Assembly: GCF_028198145.1 (NCBI RefSeq)
Contig: NZ_CP116338.1
Location: 2,480,001 to 2,544,000, forward strand
DNA length: 64,000 bases
Reading direction: 5' to 3'
DNA from: Microbacterium sp. nov. GSS16
GTDB taxonomy: Bacteria > Actinomycetota > Actinomycetes > Actinomycetales > Microbacteriaceae
Below the pieces are notes generated by a model that made no database searches, was not told the DNA's origin, and saw only the letters and a list, made by a program, of their open reading frames with translations. The translations under genes and the position numbers were made by a program. Position 1 is the stretch's first letter. The number at the start of each line of letters is the position of its first letter. Shown one piece after another: positions 46,928 to 54,782 of the stretch.

Positions 46928-47905
46928 TCATCGTGTGGTGCCGTGCACCTTGGGCAGTGCGCCGCCCGCGGCCGCGTTGCGGTCAGGGCGGAAGTTCGAG
47001 AAGTCGGCGCCCGCGACATCCTTGACGAGGGCGAGCTCGTCCTCGATGAGGGCCGCCTCCCACTCCTCCGGCCCCACGAGGGGCAGACGCACGCGGGGGC
47101 TGTTGATGCGACCCAGGCCGTGCAGGATGTACTTGGCCGACACGGTGCCGGGCACGTGCGTCATCGCCGCGCGCACGAGCGGCTCGAGACGCTTGTGCTC
47201 GGCGGTCGCCGTGGCGAGGTCGCCGCGGTTCACCGCGTCGACGATCGTGCGGTAGGGCGCCGAGGTGATGTTGGCGGTGACGCCGATCATGCCCGTGGCG
47301 CCGATCGAGAGGTGCGGGAGCACGTTCGAGTCATCGCCCGAGAAGTACATCAGATCGGTCTGGTTCAGCACGCGGCTGACCTCGCTGAAGTCGCCCTTGG
47401 CGTCTTTCACGGCGAGGATGTTGGGGTGCTTGGCCAGGCGCAGGATCGTCTCGTACCTGATCGGCACGCCGGTGCGGCCGGGGATGTCGTAGAGGATGAC
47501 AGGCAGATCGGTCGCGTCGGCGACGAGCCGGAAGTGGGTCAGGATGCCGGCCTGGGTCGGCTTGTTGTAGTACGGCGTGACGATCATGATGCCGTCGGCG
47601 CCGGCCTTCTCGCTCGCCTTGTACAGCTCGATGGCGTGCGCGGTCTCGTTGGACCCTCCGCCGGTGATGATCTTCGCCCGCCCCGCCGAGACGTCCTTGC
47701 CGACCTCGACGAGACGGATCTTCTCGTCGTCGGTGAGTGTGGAGGTCTCGCCGGTCGTCCCGGTGACGACGATGCCGTCGGCACCGTCGCTGATGACGCG
47801 GTCCATGTGCTTCTCGGTGGCCGGCCAGTCGACCTCGCCGTCGGCGGTCATCGGGGTGACCAGTGCGACGAGCACCTGTCCGAAGGGATTCTCCGCGTGC
47901 GTCAT
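46928..47905 (-). CDS. dapA: 4-hydroxy-tetrahydrodipicolinate synthase
   Basis: 325-residue class I aldolase joining pyruvate and aspartate semialdehyde, the first step to lysine/DAP. GTTGETSTLTDDEK, the tyrosine of VTPYYNKPTQAG and the Schiff-base lysine of ILAVKDAKGD are in place. ATG 47905 lies six bases after TACGCT (47917-47912); GAGAGG between them could also be a ribosome site. Seven codons of longer frame upstream are rejected for that reason. Confidence 0.95.
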   Translation of the reverse strand: MTHAENPFGQVLVALVTPMTADGEVDWPATEKHMDRVISDGADGIVVTGTTGETSTLTDDEKIRLVEVGKDVSAGRAKIITGGGSNETAHAIELYKASEKAGADGIMIVTPYYNKPTQAGILTHFRLVADATDLPVILYDIPGRTGVPIRYETILRLAKHPNILAVKDAKGDFSEVSRVLNQTDLMYFSGDDSNVLPHLSIGATGMIGVTANITSAPYRTIVDAVNRGDLATATAEHKRLEPLVRAAMTHVPGTVSAKYILHGLGRINSPRVRLPLVGPEEWEAALIEDELALVKDVAGADFSNFRPDRNAAAGGALPKVHGTTR

Positions 47906-47947
47906 CCTCTCAGCGTAGCGTTTCACCGCCCGGCGCCGGGACCCGCG

Positions 47948-48709
47948 TCAGACGCGACCGCGACGTGCGATGCCGGAGGTGAGCCGGCTGGGCAGCACGC
48001 GCGTGAGCGCGACGATGAGCTTGTACCTCAGCGAGGGGATCGACACGGGGCGGCCGAGCGCGGCATCCCGCAGGCCTGCGCGCACGACCCGGGGTGCGTC
48101 CAGCCACATGATGCCGGGCACGCCCTCCCGGCCCGGCGTGAGCCCCATCCTCTCGTGGAAGCTCGTGTGCGTGAAGCCGGGGCACAGCGCCGTGACGCTG
48201 ATGCCGTCCCGGGCATACTCGGCGTTCGCCCACCGGCTGAACCCGATCAGCCACGCCTTGCAGGCGGAGTAGGTGGAGCGGGAGATGAATCCGGCCACGG
48301 ATGCCACGTTGATGATCCGTCCGCCGCGGCCGCGCATCGCGCGGATGGCCGCGTGCATGAGTCGCATCGACGCCTCCACGTGCACGCGCAGATGCCGCAC
48401 CTCGTCATCGATCGGGTTGTCGGCGAACTGCAGGGGCAGCCCGAAGCCCGCGTTGTTGACGAGCAGGTCGATCGGGGCTGCGGCGTCGGCGACCCGCTCC
48501 GCCACGCGGTGCAGGTCGGCTTCGAGCGCCAGGTCGGCGACGATCAGCTCGACGTGCACGCCGTGCTCCTCGCGCAGCTGTGAGGCCAATGTCTCGAGGG
48601 CGTCGGCGCTGCGCGCCACGAGAACGAGGTCGGCGTGTCGCGCGGCGAGCTGCCGCGCGAACTCGGCGCCGAGTCCTGCGCTGGCTCCAGTGATGAGTGC
48701 GGTCGGCAT
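47948..48709 (-). CDS. short-chain dehydrogenase/reductase
   Basis: 253 residues, classical SDR. Cofactor site LITGASAGLGAEFARQLA, NNAGFG, and the active site NVASVAGFISRSTYSACKAW with Ser, Tyr and Lys. A basic hydrophobic C-terminus (about 205-253) may touch the membrane. ATG 48709 shares one base with the folA stop (TGATG), so it is the last gene of thyA-folA-SDR. Substrate unknown; the size and tail resemble DltE/YqjQ-like oxidoreductases. Confidence 0.9.
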   Translation of the reverse strand: MPTALITGASAGLGAEFARQLAARHADLVLVARSADALETLASQLREEHGVHVELIVADLALEADLHRVAERVADAAAPIDLLVNNAGFGLPLQFADNPIDDEVRHLRVHVEASMRLMHAAIRAMRGRGGRIINVASVAGFISRSTYSACKAWLIGFSRWANAEYARDGISVTALCPGFTHTSFHERMGLTPGREGVPGIMWLDAPRVVRAGLRDAALGRPVSIPSLRYKLIVALTRVLPSRLTSGIARRGRV

Positions 48710-49185
48710 CAGCGCTCGTATCCGAGGAAGCGGTACCGGATGCCGGTGCGGGACGTCTGCCACTCCCCTTCGTCGACCAGACGCCAGCCGTCGACCGAGG
48801 GTGCATACGCGTCGCCGTCGACCTCGATGTCGAGCTCGGTCACCTCGAGGCGGTCGGCGTCGCCGATCACCTGCCGGAAGATCTCCGCTCCGCCGATGAT
48901 CCAGACGCGATCCTGACCCCGCACGGCCTCGGCGATGCCGGCGACGCGACGAGCGCCGTCCGCACTCCAGTCCTGACTGCGGGTGATGACGATGTTCTCG
49001 CGGTCGGGCAGCGGGCGGAAGCGCTCGGGCAGCGAGTCCCACGTGCGGCGGCCCATGATCACGGGCGTGCCCGAGGTGACCTCCTTGAAGTGCGCGAGAT
49101 CCTCGGGCACGTGCCAGGGCATCCCTCCGTCGGCTCCGATCACGCCGCCTCTCGCCTGGGCCCAGATAAGCCCTGCCCAGGTCAT
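48709..49185 (-). CDS. folA: dihydrofolate reductase
   Basis: 158 residues. Substrate/cofactor blocks: [40 protein letters not shown] and [14 protein letters not shown]. Reduces dihydrofolate made by ThyA and is the trimethoprim target. ATG 49185 overlaps the thyA stop (ATGA), so both are translated in step. Confidence 0.96.
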   Translation of the reverse strand: MTWAGLIWAQARGGVIGADGGMPWHVPEDLAHFKEVTSGTPVIMGRRTWDSLPERFRPLPDRENIVITRSQDWSADGARRVAGIAEAVRGQDRVWIIGGAEIFRQVIGDADRLEVTELDIEVDGDAYAPSVDGWRLVDEGEWQTSRTGIRYRFLGYER

Positions 49186-49991
49186 ACCGCCACCGCCGCT
49201 CGGATCGCCGGGTGATGCTGATAGCCCTCGACGACGAAGTCCTCGTAGCGGTAGTCGAGGATCGACTCCGGCGTGCGCGCGATCTTCAGCGTGGGATAGG
49301 GATACGGGTCGCGCCCGAGCTGCTCGCGGACCTGCTCGACGTGGTTGTCGTAGATGTGGCAGTCGCCGCCGGTCCATACGAAGTCGCCGGGTTCGAGCCC
49401 GGTCTGCTGCGCGACCATGAGGGTCAGCAGCGCGTAGGAGGCGATGTTGAACGGGACGCCGAGGAACAGATCGGCGCTGCGCTGGTAGAGCTGGCACGAC
49501 AGCCTGCCGTCGGCGACGTAGAACTGGAACAGCGCGTGGCACGGTGCGAGCGCCATGTCGGGGATGTCGGCGGGGTTCCACGCCGACACGATGAGGCGGC
49601 GCGAGTCCGGTGTCGCTCTGATCTGCTCGATCACCTGGGAGAGCTGATCGATGTGGCCGCCGTCCGGTGTCGGCCAGGAGCGCCACTGCACTCCGTACAC
49701 CGGTCCGAGGTCGCCTGAGGCGTCGGCCCACTCGTCCCAGATCGTCACGCCGTTCTCCTGCAGCCAGCGCACGTTGGAGTCGCCGCGCAGGAACCACAGC
49801 AGCTCGTATGAGATCGACTTGAAGTGCACGCGCTTGGTGGTGATCAGGGGAAACCCCTGAGAGAGGTCGAACCGGATCTGGCGTCCGAAGACGCTGGTCG
49901 TGCCCGTACCCGTTCGGTCGTCCTTATGGGTACCCGACTCCAGCACGTCACGCAGCAGATCTTCGTATGGTGTCGGCACGACTGCACTCAT
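49182..49991 (-). CDS. thyA: thymidylate synthase
   Basis: 269 residues, close to the E. coli length of 264. Catalytic cysteine in [14 protein letters not shown], folate/dUMP residues in [29 protein letters not shown] and [20 protein letters not shown] 49991 lies seven bases after TATCGT (50004-49999), leaderless. Divergent from the thioredoxin-like gene. Confidence 0.97.
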   Translation of the reverse strand: MSAVVPTPYEDLLRDVLESGTHKDDRTGTGTTSVFGRQIRFDLSQGFPLITTKRVHFKSISYELLWFLRGDSNVRWLQENGVTIWDEWADASGDLGPVYGVQWRSWPTPDGGHIDQLSQVIEQIRATPDSRRLIVSAWNPADIPDMALAPCHALFQFYVADGRLSCQLYQRSADLFLGVPFNIASYALLTLMVAQQTGLEPGDFVWTGGDCHIYDNHVEQVREQLGRDPYPYPTLKIARTPESILDYRYEDFVVEGYQHHPAIRAAVAV

Positions 49992-50059
49992 GCCAGCAAC
50001 GATACGTCACGCGATGTCACACTCGGGCGCGGCTGCGGCGTTCGACGTAGCCTCGACCC

Positions 50060-50485
50060 ATGCCGCTCGAGACCGCCCTGCTCACCGTCGGCACCCTGCT
50101 GTTCGCGACCGTCGGCGTCGGGGCGGTGTGGCGGGTGCTCGACGGCCGGCGCCGGCGTGCATCCGGTCGCGTCGACGTCGTTCGCCTTGGCCTGACGCCG
50201 GGCCGAGCCGCCTTCGTCCTGTTCAGCACCGAGACCTGCGCTCGCTGCCCGCAGGTCAGACGGATGCTGCACGGAGTCGTCTCGGATCGCGGTGCGCTCG
50301 TCGTGCACGATGTGGATCTCACGCACCGCGCAGATCTGGCCGCGAAGAACCGCGTCCTGAGCACGCCGACCACGCTGCTCGTCGACGCCGATGCTCAGGT
50401 CGTCGCCCGATTCACCGGCGTGCCGCGCCGGGAAGCCGTCATCGCCGCTCTCGACGAACTGCCCGCCCTCCAGGACGCCTCATGA
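50060..50485 (+). CDS. membrane-anchored thioredoxin-like protein
   Basis: 141 residues: one N-terminal hydrophobic anchor (about 6-26), then a thioredoxin fold with the redox pair C60-A-R-C63 in FSTETCARCPQVRRML and the cis-proline segment LSTPTTLLVDADG-like (STPTTLLVDADAQ). ATG follows TAGCCT by six bases, leaderless. Its stop overlaps the DUF4395 gene (ATGA). Orientation of the thioredoxin domain is uncertain; the short lead suggests it faces the cytoplasm or outside depending on the basic RRRR after the span (inside rule favours cytoplasm). Confidence 0.85.
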   Translation: MPLETALLTVGTLLFATVGVGAVWRVLDGRRRRASGRVDVVRLGLTPGRAAFVLFSTETCARCPQVRRMLHGVVSDRGALVVHDVDLTHRADLAAKNRVLSTPTTLLVDADAQVVARFTGVPRREAVIAALDELPALQDAS

Positions 50486-51057
50486 CCTCGCACACCACGA
50501 TCGACCCGCGGGCTCCGCGATTCGCCGCATGGATCACCTCCGCACTGCTGCTCATCGCGACCGTCTTCGCGCTGACCGGCATCGCGGCATCGAGCGCGAG
50601 CGCGTCGTTCGGGTGGTTCGCGTATCAGCCCCTCGCATCCTCGACGTTCCCCGGTGGTCATCGGCTGATCGGAACGGCGTCCGTCGCGGAGCGGGCATCC
50701 GACCCGGGCTTCATCATCGCCTCGGTGGTGGCCGCCCTGTTCGTCTGGGGCGTCGTCTCTCCGTCCACCTCACCGTGGTCGGTGCTGTTCCGCACGTCGG
50801 TCCGCCCTCGCCTCGCCCCTCCCGTCGAACTCGAGGATGCGCGCCCGCCGCGCTTCGCACAGGGTGTCGGGCTGATCGTCGTCGCAGCCGGGCTGGTGCT
50901 GCACCTCGCAGGTGTGCCGCTGGCCCTCCCGATCGCGACCTCCGCGGCGTTCGTCGCGGCCTTCCTCAACGCGGCGTTCGGCTTCTGCCTGGGCTGCCAG
51001 CTCTATCTGCTGCTGCAGCGCGTGAGCCCGCTCGGACGCGGCGGAGCGTCCGCCTGA
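50482..51057 (+). CDS. DUF4395 membrane protein
   Basis: 191 residues, four hydrophobic segments (about 14-36, 72-90, 125-145, 148-168) and the family's cysteine motif FGFCLGCQLYLLL in the last helix. DUF4395 proteins are usually coupled to thioredoxin-like or rhodanese genes, as here, and may pass electrons or sulfur across the membrane; that is inference. ATG 50482 overlaps the thioredoxin-like gene. Confidence 0.88.
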   Translation: MTSHTTIDPRAPRFAAWITSALLLIATVFALTGIAASSASASFGWFAYQPLASSTFPGGHRLIGTASVAERASDPGFIIASVVAALFVWGVVSPSTSPWSVLFRTSVRPRLAPPVELEDARPPRFAQGVGLIVVAAGLVLHLAGVPLALPIATSAAFVAAFLNAAFGFCLGCQLYLLLQRVSPLGRGGASA

Positions 51058-51146
51058 GTGCTGTTCCCGCGGAGCCTGCGTCTGGATAGGCTGGCCGGGC
51101 GACGCGAATCCGCGTAGCGATGCCACGAGCGATTCTCGGAGGAACA

Positions 51147-51572
51147 ATGACCGTCACCAGCGAAGCCGCAACCACCTGGACCGGATCCCTGATGGAGGGC
51201 TCGGGCACCGTCGCCTTCTCGAGCTCGAACCTCGGCACCTTCCCGATCGACTGGAAGTCGCGCAGCGAAGGGTCCGAGTCGACCACGACGCCGGAGGAGC
51301 TGATCGCCGCAGCGCACGCGTCGTGCTTCAGCATGGCGCTCTCGCACGCCCTGGCCGAGAACGGCACCCCGCCCGAGCGGGTGAACACCTCGGCGTCGGT
51401 GACCTTCAAGCCGGGCACCGGCATCACCGGCAGCCACCTGAACGTCAACGCGAGCGTTCCCGGCCTCACTCCCGAGAAGTTCCAGGAGATCGCCGAGGGC
51501 GCCAAGACCGGATGCCCGGTCTCGCAGGCGCTCGCCGGCATCGAGATCACCCTCGAGGCCAGCCTCGCCTGA
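51147..51572 (+). CDS. OsmC/Ohr family peroxiredoxin
   Basis: 141 residues. The peroxidatic and resolving cysteines are C60 (AAAHASCFSMALSHAL) and C123 (AKTGCPVSQAL), spacing right for OsmC-type organic hydroperoxide reductases. GGAGGA six bases before ATG 51147 sets the start; TAGGCT at 51086-51091 may be the promoter. Ends the thioredoxin-like/DUF4395/OsmC redox group. Confidence 0.93.
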   Translation: MTVTSEAATTWTGSLMEGSGTVAFSSSNLGTFPIDWKSRSEGSESTTTPEELIAAAHASCFSMALSHALAENGTPPERVNTSASVTFKPGTGITGSHLNVNASVPGLTPEKFQEIAEGAKTGCPVSQALAGIEITLEASLA

Positions 51573-51583
51573 GATCCGCGTCG

Positions 51584-52027
51584 TCAGGGCCGCGTCCGGG
51601 AGAGCCTGATCGCCTCGCGGATGCTGGTCCTGGCGTCCTTGCGCCGTCCGGCGGCGTCCTGCACCACACCCAGGCGGTAACGAGCGCGCCAGTCGGCGGG
51701 CTCCGCCTCCGCGGCCGCGGCGTACTTCTCGACCTGCGGCTCGATGTCATCGCGCATCAGACGCCCGCTCGGCGTCAGCTGCTCCGGCGCGGCCGGCATC
51801 CCGCCCTCGGCGTCGAGCGTGCGCCCCAGCCGATCGGCCGCGAAGCCGAAGATCAGCTCGCGCACCAGCGCCCACGCCCCGATCGCGGAGATCAGGATCA
51901 GGGCGGTCGCCATCCCGATCGAGATCGGAGTCGCGACCCGGAGGAACATCACCGCCAGCCAGCCCGCGCTGACGACGTAGAGCAGCAGGGCCGCTGCCAT
52001 CACAGCCACCCCGATCCGCGAGCTCAT
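51584..52027 (-). CDS. two-span membrane protein with helical tail
   Basis: 147 residues: hydrophobic spans at about 7-29 and 35-57, then a charged C-terminal part ending in a TPR-like helical pair (ADWRARYRLGVVQDAAGRRKDARTSIREA, quoted in part YRLGVVQDAAGRRKDA). ATG overlaps the dapB stop (ATGA), so it is co-translated with dapB. No named family recognised. Confidence 0.8.
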   Translation of the reverse strand: MSSRIGVAVMAAALLLYVVSAGWLAVMFLRVATPISIGMATALILISAIGAWALVRELIFGFAADRLGRTLDAEGGMPAAPEQLTPSGRLMRDDIEPQVEKYAAAAEAEPADWRARYRLGVVQDAAGRRKDARTSIREAIRLSRTRP

Positions 52028-52770
52028 GCGCGGGCCCGGATGCCGATGTCGACGAGATTCTCGAGGCCGACGACCACCCCGCGCGCATCGCGCGCGTACG
52101 GAACCGCGAGCCGGATGCCGGGCGCGTAGGCGGCCGCCGAGTCGATCGTGTCGTGCACGACCGTCAGCGTCTCACCCGGACCCGACAGGATGGCCTCCTG
52201 CTTGGCGATGACGCCCGGGCGGCGCAGCGAGTGCACCGGCACCCCGGCGATCTGCTGCCCGCGCGCACGCTGGTCGACGTGCGGCGCCTGGAACGGACCC
52301 TGCGCCTCGCGCGCGGCGACCATCAGCTCGGCCGTGCGCACCGCGGTGCCGCTGGGCGAGTCGATCTTGCGATCGTGATGCGCCTCGATGATCTCCGCCG
52401 AGGGGAAGAACGGCGCCGCGGCTGCCGCCAACGCCGAGCCCAGGGCCGACCCCAGGGAGAAGTTCGGGATGAACACGGCACCGGTGTCGGCGGCATCGAC
52501 CAGGGGCCGCACCAGTGCGATGCGCTCCTGCGACCATCCCGAGGTCCCGACGAGCACGTTGATGCCGCGCTCGACCGCCGCCCGCACCACGTCGATGCTC
52601 ACCGCCGGAATCGACGCATCGACGACGAGGTCGGCGCCGTCCATCTCATCGAGGTCGCTCGCCGACCCGAGCACGGAGCGCACCTCGAAGCCGTCGAGCT
52701 GATCGATCACCGCGTGGATGATGCGACCGAGTGAGCCTGTACCGCCGACGAGGGCGACCTGTGTCGTCAT
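52024..52770 (-). CDS. dapB: 4-hydroxy-tetrahydrodipicolinate reductase
   Basis: 248 residues, NAD(P)H-dependent second step after DapA. Rossmann motif VALVGGTGSLGRII, GTSGWSQER, catalytic histidines in EAHHDRKIDSPSGTA with lysine and KIDSPSGTA phosphate loop. ATG 52770 is six bases after TAGACT (52782-52777), leaderless. Separated from thyA/dapA by the plus-strand redox trio. Confidence 0.95.
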   Translation of the reverse strand: MTTQVALVGGTGSLGRIIHAVIDQLDGFEVRSVLGSASDLDEMDGADLVVDASIPAVSIDVVRAAVERGINVLVGTSGWSQERIALVRPLVDAADTGAVFIPNFSLGSALGSALAAAAAPFFPSAEIIEAHHDRKIDSPSGTAVRTAELMVAAREAQGPFQAPHVDQRARGQQIAGVPVHSLRRPGVIAKQEAILSGPGETLTVVHDTIDSAAAYAPGIRLAVPYARDARGVVVGLENLVDIGIRARA

Positions 52771-52834
52771 GCTCCCAGTCTAGATTCGCCGGCCGGGAGG
52801 CTCCGCGAACGTGACCCGGCAGCTCGCCGCCGAG

Positions 52835-53437
52835 TCAGACGAGCGCGCCCTCGGGCAATCCGGTGCGAAGCTCCATCGGCAGGTGCCCCAGATCGTTGTG
52901 GCTCAGCAGCGTCCACGGTCTGCCCTGCTTCTGAGCGATCACGGTCAGTCCGCAGTGCGCCTGGTTGAGTGTCATCCACCGCCAGTCCGGGGCGCCGAGC
53001 ACCTCGCGCACGAACCACGAGATGACGAAGTTGTGGGTGATCAGCACCTCGTGCACGTCGCCGTTGCGGCGCCGCAGGAACTCACCCACCGCGTCTGTCA
53101 TCTGCGCCGATCCCGCCTCGATCTCGGCCTCGCTGACCGATCCGAAGAACGGCTCGTACACCGAGGGCACGTCGACGCTCATCCCACTGGGCACGCAGTC
53201 GAAGAGCAGAGCCGACGGCACCGGGTCGACCGAGGGCAGCCGGGCCGCGATGGTGCGTGCGGTCTCCGCCGCGCGCAGCAGCGGAGAGTGCCAGACCGAA
53301 TCCAGCGGCAGCCCCGAGAGGCGATCCGCGATCAGCTCGGCCTGACGCCGCCCTCGAGGCGAGAGGGGTCCGTCGTCGACGCCGTGCTCGGCATCCTGAT
53401 GTTCACCGTGTCTGACCAGATAGATGTAATGCGTCAC
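52835..53437 (-). CDS. histidine phosphatase family protein
   Basis: 200 residues, phosphoglycerate-mutase-like acid phosphatase fold. Catalytic LVRHGEHQDAEHG at the N-terminus and a second histidine in VLITHNFVISWFV; PLSPRGRRQAELIADRL follows the usual pattern. Start GTG 53437. Too short for GpmA, so a broad phosphatase, substrate unknown. A TAAGCT hexamer lies about 40 bases upstream. Confidence 0.88.
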   Translation of the reverse strand: MTHYIYLVRHGEHQDAEHGVDDGPLSPRGRRQAELIADRLSGLPLDSVWHSPLLRAAETARTIAARLPSVDPVPSALLFDCVPSGMSVDVPSVYEPFFGSVSEAEIEAGSAQMTDAVGEFLRRRNGDVHEVLITHNFVISWFVREVLGAPDWRWMTLNQAHCGLTVIAQKQGRPWTLLSHNDLGHLPMELRTGLPEGALV

Positions 53438-53540
53438 TGCCCGCTCGCTTCAGCCCGTCCCCCTCGGAAGGGCGAACCCAGCTTAGGTCACCGCACCGAC
53501 ACGACGCCGAGGCGCGACGGGATGCGCACGGACTGTGCGC

Positions 53541-54575
53541 TCAGTCGCCGGCGCGGGTGAGCTCGGCGACCTGCGAGCGCAGCAGCGTGACCCCTGCGCC
53601 CTGCATGAGCTCCTCGACGTGCTGCGGCGCGAACGCGTTCACGATCGGAGCCACCACTGTGCGCTGCGCGAGCAGCCACGCGATCGAGACAGCCGCGACC
53701 GGTACCGAGAGCTCCGCCGCGATGCGGTCGAGCACTCGCAGCACGCGGATGCCGCGGCGGTTGAGGTTTCCCTTCATCTGCTCGCCGCGCACGCCGGCGA
53801 CCGCGGACCTGCTGCGGTGCTGACCTGAGAGGAAGCCGTGCTCGAGCGCGTGCGACGGAGTGACCGCCAGGTTCTGAGCCCCGGCGACCAGGCGCAGATC
53901 GCCCTCGAATCCCCGACGACGCACGAGGTTGTAGGGCTCGTCGACGACCTCGATGCGCGGGTAGCCGGCCGAGGCGAGGATCCTCGCTTCGACGAGACGC
54001 TCCGCGGCGAAGCGGAACGCTCCCACCGAGCGGATCTTCCCCGCGTCGCGCAGCCATTCCACCGTCGCGAGGGTGTCTTCCAGCACCGAGCTGCCATCGA
54101 GTGAGGCGTCGAGGTACACCACGTCGATGCAGTCGACGGCGAGTCGCGTGAGCGACCCCTCGACCGCGCGGACGAGGTTCACCGATCCGAGACCGGGGTT
54201 GTCGGCGTGGGAGCCGATGCGCACGCTCAGACTGATCCGGTCGCGCACGCCGCGCGCACGCAGCCACTGCCCGATGATGTGCTCGCTTCGTCCGCCCGAG
54301 AAGCCGTCGGCGGTGTGCACCGCGTTGCCGCCGAATTCGACGTAGCGATCGAGGATCTGGCTGCTGGTGTGCTGGTCGATGCTCCAGCCGAACTCGGCGG
54401 CGCCGAGCATGAGGGGGAAGATCGACAGTCCGGTCTCGCCGAGAGGCACCCTGATCCCCTCGCCGACCCCGGGTCCGACCACTGGGATCGGCGCCGACGG
54501 GTGCGAGTCGAGGCCGGGCGCGGTGCTGGTCGGCGCGCCGGCCGAGCCTGCCGTGCCTGTGCCGAAGAGCTTCAC
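53541..54575 (-). CDS. aldo/keto reductase homologue lacking the catalytic tetrad
   Basis: 344 residues with an AKR barrel (about 45-335) after a 40-residue linker. The fold landmarks align (GGRSEHIIGQWLRARG; AIAWLLAQRTVVAPIVNAF), but all four catalytic residues are changed: Asp to H87 and Tyr to F92 (NAVHTADGFSGGRSE), Lys to R119 (LSVRIG), His to D156 (VVYLDASLDG). It is therefore probably not an active reductase; an NADP-sensing or scaffold role is possible. GTG 54575 chosen; the frame continues upstream through intergenic hairpins. Confidence 0.85.
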   Translation of the reverse strand: MKLFGTGTAGSAGAPTSTAPGLDSHPSAPIPVVGPGVGEGIRVPLGETGLSIFPLMLGAAEFGWSIDQHTSSQILDRYVEFGGNAVHTADGFSGGRSEHIIGQWLRARGVRDRISLSVRIGSHADNPGLGSVNLVRAVEGSLTRLAVDCIDVVYLDASLDGSSVLEDTLATVEWLRDAGKIRSVGAFRFAAERLVEARILASAGYPRIEVVDEPYNLVRRRGFEGDLRLVAGAQNLAVTPSHALEHGFLSGQHRSRSAVAGVRGEQMKGNLNRRGIRVLRVLDRIAAELSVPVAAVSIAWLLAQRTVVAPIVNAFAPQHVEELMQGAGVTLLRSQVAELTRAGD

Positions 54576-54704
54576 ATCGCCACCCCCGTAGCCACGCACC
54601 TCTGGTGCGTACTTCGAGGGTAGGCGAGCGCGGGCACGGTTCCGCTCACGACAGCGGCACGGGCGGCAGGTTCTCGTAACGGTTCGATCACATCGGATAC
54701 GAAA

Positions 54705-54744
54705 GAACCCGGGATCGCGGCGCTGGGCGCGCGATCCCGGGTTC
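54705..54744 (-). terminator. pnp terminator hairpin
   Basis: Perfect 15-bp stem GAACCCGGGATCGCG (54705-54719) with 54730-54744, 10-nt loop. On the minus strand it is followed by TTTCG. With the hairpin at 54751-54778 it forms a double terminator after pnp. Confidence 0.85.
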
Positions 54745-54750
54745 CCGGGT

Positions 54751-54778
54751 CGGGGATGCCGATCAGCCGGCATCCCCG
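54751..54778 (-). terminator. first hairpin after pnp
   Basis: CGGGGATGCCG/CGGCATCCCCG, 11-bp perfect stem with a six-base loop, four bases past the pnp stop codon. May protect the 3' end or aid termination at the following hairpin. Confidence 0.75.
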
Positions 54779-54782
54779 TGGC

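Noticed and set aside
44174..48583. 1469-codon plus-strand open frame across ftsK, RNase J and dapA
   Set aside because: Antisense to three well-supported core genes; Arg/Asp/Val/His-rich sequence with no domain. A by-product of codon bias in the third position.
53541..54575. Calling the AKR homologue a pseudogene
   Set aside because: The reading frame is full length with no frameshift or internal stop, and structural motifs are well preserved, so a pseudoenzyme is the better description.
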